The position numbers were made by a program, and so were the translations under genes. A stretch of DNA of 64,000 nucleotides from assembly GCA_020698575.1 (NCBI GenBank), contig CM036239.1, positions 49,751,763 to 49,815,762 of the forward strand. Reading direction: 5' to 3'. The notes beneath the pieces were generated by a model. The model was not told the DNA's origin and ran no database searches. It saw only the letters and a program-made list of their open reading frames with translations. Shown here one piece after another: positions 1 to 8,900 of this stretch (position 1 is the first letter of the stretch; each line of letters opens with the position of its first letter). Source of the stretch: Bostrychus sinensis (taxonomy: Eukaryota > Chordata > Actinopteri > Gobiiformes > Eleotridae).

Positions 1-138
1 TTTTTCAATTGTGTTGTACAGGTTATGGGTCACATGAAAGGTGGAAAAAGTTGTGAAATTATTTAGCTTGATGTAATATTTTTACATCACTAAAACGTGG
101 CATTTGAACAGGGGTGTGTAGACTTTTTATGTCCACTG
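1..138. mobile_element. Right end of a Tc1/mariner-like element, cut by the window edge
   Basis: The segment ends in GGTGTGTAGACTTTTTAT followed by GTCCACTG and then TA at 139-140. This is the usual form of a fish Tc1-like terminal repeat with its TA target site. No transposase is visible because the rest lies outside the window. The family call rests on recognising the terminal sequence, so the orientation is not known. Confidence 0.6.
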
Positions 139-164
139 TATGAATAAGTGCATTTGTGTTGCAG

Positions 165-377
165 CTTGAGGAGGTCCACCCCATTGACTGGGAAGATGCC
201 GGGATCCCCAATGAATCCCACAGTGGAACTGAGGTCCCTCACATTTCCAGCCCATTTGCACCTGGGGTAATAGAGCAGCTAGAAACAACTATTAATCCGA
301 GAGGGCAGTCCCAATGTTTTGGCAAAGATATTTATTTGAACATCCTACAATATATTCACAGATTTTTTGCCAACTGA
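165..377 (+). other. Possible orphan coding exon, unidentified
   Basis: After a plausible splice acceptor (TTTGTGTTGCAG ending at 164) a reading frame runs 70 codons to a stop at 375-377. It starts Leu-Glu-Glu-Val-His-Pro-Ile-Asp-Trp-Glu-Asp. The composition looks protein-like, but I do not recognise a domain. No partner exon is visible, and a Tc1 end lies immediately upstream and a Tc1 element immediately downstream. It may be the last exon of a gene to the left of the window, or chance. Confidence 0.2.
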
Positions 378-417
378 AAACAATGGTGTACAATGACAAT
401 GACAATGGCTCTTTCTA

Positions 418-700
418 CACTGAACAAAAACATAAACGCAATACTTTTGCTTTTGCTCCCATTTTTCATGAGATGAACTCAAAGATCTGAAACTTTTTCT
501 ACATACACAAAATAACCATATCTCTCAAATATTGTTCACAAATCTGTCAAATCTGTGATAGTGAGCACTTCTCCTTTGCCGAGATAATCCATCCCTCCTC
601 ACAGGTGTGCCATATCCAGATGCTGATGAGACAGCATGATTATTGCACAGGTGTGCCTCAGACTGGCCACAATAAAAGGCCACTCTGAAATGTGCAGTTT
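418..700 (+). repeat. Left long terminal inverted repeat of the Tc1-like element
   Basis: It pairs with 1770-2051 on the opposite strand. Shared landmarks include the GTGTGCC..CAGATGCTGATGAGAC and GGCCACAATAAAAGGCCAC stretches. Confidence 0.88.
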
Positions 701-714
701 AATCACACAGCACA

Positions 715-1726
715 ATGCCACAGATGTCGCAAGTTTTGAGGGAGCGTGCAATTGGCTGCTGACGGCAGGAATGTCCACCAGAGCTGTTGCTCGTGAATTG
801 ATTGTTCATTTGTCTACCATAAGCCGTCTCCAAAGGCGTTTCAGAGAATTTGGCAGTACATCCAACCAGCCTCACAACCGCAGACGACGTGTAACCACAC
901 CAGTCCAGGACCTCCACATCCAGCATGTTCACCTCCAAGATCGTCTGAGACCAGCCACTCGGACAGCTGCTGAAACAATCGGTTTGCTTAACCAAAGAAT
1001 TTCTGCACAAACTGTCAGAAACCGTCTCAGGGAAGCTCATCTGCATGCTCGTCGTCCTTATCGGGGTCTCGACCTGACTCCAGGTCGTCGTCGTAACCGA
1101 CTTGAGTGGGCAAATGCTCACATGCGATGGCGCCTGGCACGTTGGAGAGGTGTTCTCTTCACGGATGAATCCCGGTTTACACTTTTCAGGGCAGATGGCA
1201 GACAGCGTGTGTGGCGTCGTGTGGGTGAGCGGTTTTCTGATGTCACTGTTGTGGATCAAGTGGCCCATGGTGGCGGCGGGGTTATGGTATGGGCAGGCGT
1301 ATGTTATGGACGAAGAACACAGATGCATTTTATTGATGGCATTTTGAATGCACAGAGATATCGTGACGAGATCCTGAGGCCCATTGTTGTGCCATACATC
1401 CAACAACATCACCTCATGTTGCAGCATGATAATGCACGACCCCATGTTGCAAGGATCTGTACACAATTCTTGGAAGCTGAAAACATCCCAGTTCTTGCAT
1501 GGCCAGCATACTCACCAGACATGTCACCCATTGAGCATGTTTGGGATGCTCTGGATCGGCGTATACGACAGCGTGTTCCAGGTCCTACCAATATTCAGCA
1601 ACTTCGCACAGCCATTGAAGAGGAGTGGACCAACATTCCACAGGCCACAATCGACACCTGATCAACTCTATGCGAAGGAGATGTGTTGCACTGCATGAGG
1701 CCAATGGTGGTCACACCAGATACTGA
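715..1726 (+). pseudogene. Tc1-like transposase (DD34E), two frameshifts
   Basis: Catalyses cut-and-paste transposition by binding the terminal repeats and cleaving with a DDE active site. Counting residues in the open stretch 636-1661 (341 codons), an HTH DNA-binding region occupies about residues 40-130. The catalytic residues are D177 in FTDESRF, D265 in LQHDNARPH and E300 in SPIEHVWD, with 34 residues between the last two. The family start is ATG at 715 (Met-Pro-Gln-Met-Ser-Gln), but about two bases are missing near 754-758, so that start falls out of frame. A second one-base loss near 1655-1658 causes an early stop at 1659. The family's normal C-terminus continues in the shifted frame to the stop at 1724-1726. 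Everything else is intact, so decay is slight. Confidence 0.9.
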
Positions 1727-1769
1727 CTGAAGTCCCCAGACCTCCCAGTAAACCCCCCCAGTAAAACAA

Positions 1770-2051
1770 AACTGTATGTTTCAGAGTGGCCTTTTATTGT
1801 GGCCAGTCTGAGGCACACCTGTGCAATAATCATGCTGTCTCATCAGCATCTGGATATGGCACACCTGTGAGGAGGGATGGATTATCTCGGCAAAGGAGAA
1901 GTGCTCACTATCACAGATTTGACAGATTTGTGAACAATATTTGAGAGATATGGTTATTTTGTGTATGTAGAAAAAGTTTCAGATCTTTGAGTTCATCTCA
2001 TGAAAAATGGGAGCAAAAGCAAAAGTGTTGCGTTTATATTTTTGTTCAGTG
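1770..2051 (-). repeat. Right long terminal inverted repeat of the Tc1-like element
   Basis: Inverse of 418-700, ending at the TA at 2052-2053. Confidence 0.88.
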
Positions 2052-2111
2052 TAGTTGTACTCAAGAGTCATGTGAAGTTTAAATCTTCATTTAGTTTACT
2101 TTAGAGCAGAC

Positions 2112-2480
2112 CAATGGTTCTCAAATATGGTATGTGTACCACTTGTGGTACTTGGGCTCTTTCAAGTAGTACTTAGGAAACTAAGTACTAAGACGTTCAA
2201 GTCTGATGGGGGAATTGAATCTGACTTGGTTTAGACCTTGTATAGCCACAGTTTAGGCCTGGTAAATTTCTAGTTTGTCCTGATTTAGTTACTGTTAAAA
2301 CCTAGATAAGTCTTAGCTGGTTTAGACTTGGTGCAGATCCGATATCTGGTTTAGACCAGGTATGGAAAATTCCTAGTTTAGACCTTAAAGTTTGGTTTAG
2401 TCCTGTTATGAACTGATTTTAACTAGTTTTATGCCAACCATCCAAAATGGTGCTTTGTGTCAAAGGTTTGAGAACCACTG
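2112..2480. mobile_element. Small hAT-like non-autonomous element with a degenerate minisatellite inside
   Basis: The ends are inverted copies: CAATGGTTCTCAAAT at 2112 and GTTTGAGAACCACTG ending at 2480, the CAGTGGTTCTCAA-type terminus common in hAT elements. The flanking 8-mers (GAGCAGAC and GCATAGAC) match at only 5 of 8 positions, so the target duplication is unproven. The interior from about 2210 to 2430 repeats worn versions of the 11-bp motif GTTTAGACCTG found elsewhere in this window. There is no coding capacity. Confidence 0.55.
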
Positions 2481-2607
2481 GCATAGACAAAACATAGCAT
2501 TAGCTGAACACTAATAGAACTTGTGACATTGAAGATAAGTTGGGGTTTTACATTCTTAACAAATAAAATGTAACATACATTCCAAAAAACATATTGTTCT
2601 CTGTGTA

Positions 2608-3365
2608 TTACACTCTGCTTAAGGTATTTCCAAAAGGTACAGCAAGAGATAGCACACGTTTGAATTCATCATATGTGTTCATGTGTGCCACTGGAAAAGT
2701 TATGGTCTTGGTGTAAGCACCAACTACTGGAAAACAAATTTCATGTGCTTCCTGTTGGCAGACATGATTAAACCTGATGCACATTTCAAAATGATTTCTC
2801 TCAGATGGCAAAACTGGCTTATGTGCCTGGCCAGTTAACCATTGCAGGACTGCTGGCACTGTAAGTTGTTTGGTGATCTGTTCGGTGTCTGATTGTTCAG
2901 TCTGGTCAATATGTTTGGGGGCCTCATCTGATAGCAAATAATATTTTGAAATAATTTATTTTAAATAATATTAAACCCTGATAAACTGATGTGAAGTCTC
3001 TTACCATCATCTTCTAGCTGCTGAAGATAGAAGATGATTCTTGAAGATAGTTCAGAATATTTAGTTCCAGATTGTCTTGTGGTACCTTGTTCACTTAGTT
3101 CAGGTTTGCAGCTTGACATAATGAAGTTAGCATCAGGCTTTATTAAAGAAAAGAAAAAAGTGACAAATTAGCAGAACGTATTCCTACCTGTGACAAAATA
3201 ATTACTTGGTATGATTTTACCTTATTATCCTCCAGTGGCACAAACAGGGGTCGACATAGGTCAAGATTATGTTTGACCAGATCTAAAAGGTTGTACAGTC
3301 TCAAACCTTTACGTATTTGGTCCAGCATAGGCAGCAGCCCAGCCAGGGAATGCAGGATGATAGTT
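2608..3365 (-). pseudogene. 3' exons of a G2E3-like HECT-domain protein gene
   Basis: Three consecutive minus-strand exons with GT-AG borders can be read: 3365-3221, 3137-3005 and 2927-2608 (stop at 2608-2610). The first encodes a segment with IRKGLRLYNLLDL, the second ANFIMSSCKPELSEQG, and the third the C-terminal lobe with VLQWLTGQ and FPVAHMNTYDEFKRVL. These resemble the HECT-like region of fish G2/M-phase-specific E3 ubiquitin ligase (G2E3) relatives, which transfer ubiquitin through a C-terminal HECT fold. The reading is from remembered family features, not a search. Upstream exons are absent: an RTE LINE fragment begins about 65 bases beyond the first exon. I therefore call it a 5'-truncated gene remnant, although no stop or frameshift was seen in the three exons. 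Confidence 0.6.
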
Positions 3366-3429
3366 CTGAAAAAAACTCACATGAGCTGTCCCTCTGATGG
3401 ACTCATTCCTAATCCTATCCATTCTCATC

Positions 3430-3777
3430 ACCCCCACAGAAAACAGAAACATATTGAGCTCTGCTCCACTGAGCCACTATCTCTAAACCGTACATCAGAG
3501 CTGCTCTGACCACTGTCTTGTATGCCTTTTTCTTTCATCCTTGCTGCAACTCTTGTTACACAACACACCTGACACTTTTCTCCACCCATTCCCACCTGCT
3601 GCACACACCTCTTCACCTCTGACTCACACTCTCCATTACCCTGGACTGCTGCCCAAATCCTGCACATTCTTCACCTCCACTCCCTGTAACCTCACCACTC
3701 CACTGGTTTCTGACCCATTCATACATGTATTCTGTCTTGCTGCAGCTAACCTTCATTCCTCTCTTTTCAGAACATAC
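3430..3777 (-). mobile_element. RTE-like LINE fragment, end of reverse transcriptase
   Basis: Read on the minus strand with frame changes, the segment gives the motifs TSGVVRLQGVEVKNV, VMESVSQRCEEVCAAGGNGWRKVSG and a final ERKRHTRQW. These correspond to the C-terminal part of the reverse transcriptase of fish RTE-type LINEs. Frames switch several times, so it is dead. It lies just upstream (minus sense) of the HECT remnant and probably marks the break in that gene. Confidence 0.6.
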
Positions 3778-4036
3778 TCTATCTTAGCTTTTTTGCTAAA
3801 AATTAGCAAAGCAACAACAGTATATTTACCACAAGGCGCTGTTTTCTCCTGAGCAGTGCTGACTGAGAAATGGACTCAGTTAGTTTAGCTGTTAAGTGCC
3901 GCGACAATGAGTCTCTTCTTCTGAGACAATTCTGATGAATTGTATATAAATATATAATATAAATAGCTCACTAAAATAAAAAGTGCATTATTTGCTGTCT
4001 TAATGTCATAAAAGCATTAAAAACTTGAGTTATAAT

Positions 4037-5283
4037 TAGAGCTGGGAATTGATAAAAAAAAAAAAAATTAACTAATTAATCGCAAATCTGAAAAAAATTA
4101 ATTCCGATTAATCGCATTATGAATTACAAACACAAAATTGTAAATATAGAAAGTTTATTTTGAATTAACCTTCACATACTTTACTGTAAACTTGTGCAAT
4201 GCAAACAAAACTTGCAAAGAAAATAAATGAATAGTCTCTTTGAGACCTGTAACTTGTCTTCATTGACAACGCTTGCCTAAATAAGGTACAACCAACAAAT
4301 ACACAAAACTTACCTAAAAAGCGTGTGTAATCTCTTTTAGAACTTTGACAGAAATAAGTTTAATTCTTCAATTAATAACAATTGTTGTGGTTCACAACAG
4401 TGTAAATACTATGAACTGTGTTACTCCAGTGGTAATTGAACTCATCCTTGCATAGACTGCACATAACTTTTGTTTTGTCTATATTGCTGTCTGGTGACGA
4501 TTTGAAGCAGAATTGTCCATTTAGCAATGTGTCTTTTTGGTCACTCATGTTGCTTTAGCTCGTTCACTTGTTGCATTAGGCTCGTTCCAGATGAACTACA
4601 CCTGTAGTGAAGTCAGACAGTTTGTGGCTCAGATCACGCACCATCACGTCCAAAATCCACTGATTTTGTAAATAAATGCATTAAACGGATTTGTAAAAAA
4701 TTTTTCTGTCCCGTGCTTGACCACAGTCTGTGCGTTAATGAGGCGCTCCTCAGGAGCTCACAACATGAGGCACATTCAGCAGTGGGTCTTAGCTTTTTTG
4801 TCTAAGTTTACACATTATAAATGTTAAAAAGCCTTCTATAACAGCAGATATTGTGCACAATCTTTTTAATAATACTCCCCTTCACACTGAGCAGCGGGGC
4901 AAAAAGTTGATCCATGTCAAAACTGTAACTTCAGTCTGTATTTTTTTTTTTTTAAAGAGGCGGGGAGGAGGAGAGGAGGGCAGTGAAGTGTTGTGCGTTA
5001 CGTTTCTGATCAGCACTAAACTCAGACCCAATCACCTGTCCATTCACCGCTGAGGTGGCGTTTTCCCATCATGCACTGAGCCGTGCAGTCTCCGCAGTTG
5101 CTCCTGATGAACTGCAGCAGCATCTAACTGGCATGCACTGCGCACAGACTGACCTCGATCGGCCTGTCAGTGTTGTCATAATATTTTTGTTGTGATCAAA
5201 TTAATCGATGCGTCAATTGAAATTAACATGATTAAATCAATAAATTAATGCACTGCGTTAACGTGATAATTTTCCCAGCCGTA
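4037..5283. mobile_element. Non-autonomous hAT-like element
   Basis: The termini TAGAGCTGGGAA (4037) and TTCCCAGCCGTA (ending 5283) are inverted. They are flanked by the 8-mers GTTATAAT (4029-4036) and GTTTTAAT (5284-5291), identical at 7 of 8 positions, which fits a hAT target duplication. Subterminal regions repeat ATTAATCGC-type motifs, as in many hAT relatives. No transposase frame is present in its 1247 bp. Confidence 0.72.
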
Positions 5284-5823
5284 GTTTTAATGTTTTGTAT
5301 AGTTTTCTGCAGCCTCTCCACAATAAAGTCCTGTCTAGATTAGACCAACAGTCTACCTCCCTGTCTACCCCCCCCCGAAACCATAATCCCATACACTTAA
5401 TAGACTACATTTCCACATGAACACCTCCTACAAGAGGTACAAATGTCATTTTTGTATGGACATGAAAAATGTTAGTGTGACCCCTACCTGTCTCGCCAAA
5501 AAGAGATTTTTTTTTTTTTTTTTTGCTGTAAGCCCTGGAGTTGTCACTTCATGTGTGTCCACCCTTTGTCAAAGAAATACAATATGAGAAGAAATGTCCT
5601 GATGCTTTGGACGTTTGATTCCTTTGTTTAAAATGTTTTATTGAATGTAACCTGGATGAGAACCTGCACCAACATTTCATCTAATCAGAAAAATACATGA
5701 ACAGAACTGTTCATAATAAACACTACCACAAACTCAGAGAGAACTGAACAAACTAAAGACCCAGACTTTCCCCTCCCTTTTTCAGAAATACACTGTATTT
5801 TACTAATTTACCAGAATCATGTT
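5284..5823. other. Intergenic, no gene seen
   Basis: Unique-looking AT-rich sequence with a C-run at 5371-5378 and a T-run at about 5510-5524. I saw no coding frame, repeat unit or RNA gene. Confidence 0.5.
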
Positions 5824-5936
5824 GAGGAAATGACAGAAGGAAACAGAGGCTGGGTGTGTTTCTTCATTAGCACAGTTACAGATCCATGAGTTTAGAGCAG
5901 CATTAGTCAGTGAGAGTTAGAGACCAGAGCAGAGCG
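5824..5936 (+). promoter_or_regulatory. Upstream region and 5'UTR of Ig gene 1
   Basis: This stretch contains GAGGAAATGACAGA (5824-5837) and AGAGACCAGAGCAGAG just before the start codon. Similar blocks lie before Ig gene 2 (43523-43603) and at two broken copies (17391 and 48915), and that shared layout is the basis of the call. GAGGAA is an ETS/PU.1-type core, which is only suggestive. No TATA box was seen. Confidence 0.45.
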
Positions 5937-8900
5937 ATGGCTGTGTCTAGGACTGGACTGGTTTTCCTGCTCCTTCTGCAGTTTTCAGGTGAGATGTGAG
6001 AGAGTGTGGTTCCTCAGGTCACAGAGTACTGCAGTAGTTTAGACGTAGGCCTCTGGATCTGTCAGACTGATTATAGGGGCAGCATTAGTCTCTGATGGGA
6101 CTCATTTACTTGTTCAGTCCTGGTTTAACTCTAGGTCAGCTCCTAAATTATAGAAGTCCCATTTATTAATACTGCTGTTGGTTTTGTGTTTTTCAATAGA
6201 AACAGATGGAGCTGTGTACCTGACAGTGAGAGAAGGAGCAGGCGTCACTTTGCCCTGTGAAGAGATCTTTCCTGATCAGCTTCACTGTGGATTTACTGAC
6301 TGGGATTTTCATAAAACATATTCAGACCAAACTCGTCTTTTTATAAAAGGACAGAGGCAGACAGTGAGCTCAGGAGTGAGTCTGTCTCAGAACTGTTCCC
6401 TTGTTTTAGAGACAGTCTCAGTGGAACAGGGTGGATACTACATTTGTTCGCAGACCAAGAGCGGTGTCTCTTATGGGCAATACACTCACACCGTTCTGTT
6501 TGTTGTGACCTGTAAGTATTTTAATTTTCATCAGTAATAGTTTCAGTTAATAGCGAGTCACCTTTGTCACATTATCTGATACATTTTCATATGGAGTGTG
6601 TTCTGTGGTGTCTGAGTGTGAGCTCCATAGTTTAAAGCTGAGAGCTGTGTACAATGTAAAGGGTGTTTTGTAATTTTATAATAAAAACATGAAGTCTGAA
6701 GTAAGAAAAGTCTCCTAAACTCTGGACTATTCTGTCCATGTGCCATCAGAGACCCATCTGTTCAAAGACAAACTTAAGACCTGTTAATCAGAATGGCCTT
6801 TGGCTGTAAGTAACAGCTCTGGTGAGGAGCTGTATCAGTAAAGGCTGACAAAGTCTGGGTTTGAGGACGTGTGCTGTTACTGATGAACTTTATTTTTCAC
6901 ATTTCTGCAGTGACTGAACTCAGAGGAGCAGACAGAGTCACACTCAACTGTTCTGTGGGAGGATATGAATACTGCAGTCACTCAGTGAAGTGGTTAAACG
7001 ATGGTGAAGAAGTGAACAAAGATCACAGAGAGCTACAGACGTCTCACTCTGTCTGTGAGGCCACTGTGACCTTTATGGATCCAGACAGAGCTCAACCATC
7101 ACAGTTTTTTCAGACTCTGGAGTGTCAGGTTACAGACATCAATAACCAGAAGTTCACCTTCAGCTCTCGTTCTGCAGAAATAAACCCAGGTGATGATATG
7201 GAGAATACAAATACATGTTTAGATAAAAAGCATCATGCTTCTATTGTTGGTGTATAGGGACTAGATCCTTTTGATTCCTGTGTTTATAAAAGTAGTTGGT
7301 GTTGTATGCTGTAGCTTATTGCTCCAGACTCACACAGACACCATTGATAAATCCACCAGGATTGTTTTGTTGGCTCTCCGCTGCATGGCTCTCCACCTGC
7401 TCAATAACCACGTCACTTCTGGAGCAAGGCCCTGATTGGCATTTGCAGTGCAAATATTCACCAAAGTTTAATCTTTTTAACTTCAGCAAATAGATCATTG
7501 GACGCAAATTTGTGCTCACTTTATTCCATTTGTAGGCCTCGCACGTCAAACGTTTAATTCATGTCAGTTGCACCACAGGACTTATATTCATGTCTGAATG
7601 TGCCTTTCATAAACTTTACCCTCTGCACCCTGACACTTTTCCAGCGACTGCTGAGGACATGTTTTATTAAAATTGATGTATCTCTGTAACCATAGTTGAA
7701 GCTAAGGCTAGTGCCACTCGAAGGGTACTTTCAGTATCTCCGTAGCTTTTCATTTTACAGCTGAGCACCATCTAGATGGATCCATATTTTGCACATTTCT
7801 GATAAAAATCCAGCCAAAAATTATTGTTTTATATCATTAGCTTGCAGTGTTGTTGTCATTTGGATTACCCATAATGCATTGCAACTTGGTGACATCATTG
7901 ATGATGTCATTTCCATTAATAAATGCGTGAGCTGCTGGAAGTAAAGTGAAGGAGTTGTGCCAAAATAAAAAAACAAAAGAAGAATAAATAACAAACAATT
8001 CTTCGACGGGGTCGAGGAGGTGTTGCGCTCATCATTGACTATGGACCCCACGAGCAGATTGCTCGTGTCACGCCCTTTCTAAATCTATATAGGTGCGTCA
8101 CTTATGGCAATGCTATATTGTAATTGTATGAGTTCTTCATTATTATTAGGCCCAAGCACCAGGAGTGGCGAGGGCCTATAGTGACTGCTCATGCTTCATG
8201 TCCATACGAACAAAAAAATTATATTGTGGCCACGCCCCCTTACCAACCGGAAGTCGGCCACTTTGGATTGATCATGTGACCCACTGGTTTGCAGCCTTCA
8301 CATTTTAACGAACTCGTCTGAGGGCGTTTAAGTAAATGACCTCAAATTTTGTCAACATCATCTGGAGAGGCGTCTGACCAAAAGTTGTTGAAGGTTGTGT
8401 AGAATATTAAACGGTGTTGCCACAGCACAGACCCAAATTTCATGTTTATTCTGTGGCTCACTAACAACCCCTAATTTGTTATAACTCACACATGCAGAGC
8501 CTAATGTGGATCAAATTTTAATCAGTTACTTACTCCATGGACCTATGGGCATGAAAGAAGAAAAAATGCCAGCTGCTGCAATAGCGCCCCCTGCAGAGTG
8601 AGGCAAAAATTCCTATGGAAGCGCAAAAATAAAGTTTATTGGAAATATACAAAATTTGGCAGTGAAATCCATCAGCTTACAGCAATAAAAAAAGTCAATA
8701 GGACTAATGCTTTACTTTGTACGGTTTGGCCATGGCAATGTCAGAAACTCCCCACTATATTCCAATGGGAATTCTACACAATGTAATCCTATGGAGCCAC
8801 CGAATTATGTCACATTTGGTCAATTTTTAAATAATTAATAAAAAATAAAAAATTTGGCAAGTTTTGCCAAATCAGCCCCAGTTCCGGGCGCGGCAAGGGC

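Larger units (their letters stand above)
418..2051 (+). mobile_element. Tc1-like DNA transposon with long terminal inverted repeats
   Basis: The element begins CACTGAACAAAAA and ends with the inverse, flanked by TA at 416-417 and 2052-2053, the Tc1/mariner target duplication. The inverted repeats are long: about 418-700 on the left match about 1770-2051 on the right with few differences. The 1634-bp length is typical for the superfamily. It carries one transposase gene on the plus strand that is disabled by two small deletions, so this copy looks recently active but now dead. Confidence 0.93.

Noticed and set aside
699..1466. 255-codon minus-strand frame opposite the Tc1 transposase
   Set aside because: Shadow of the transposase gene; no domain recognised.
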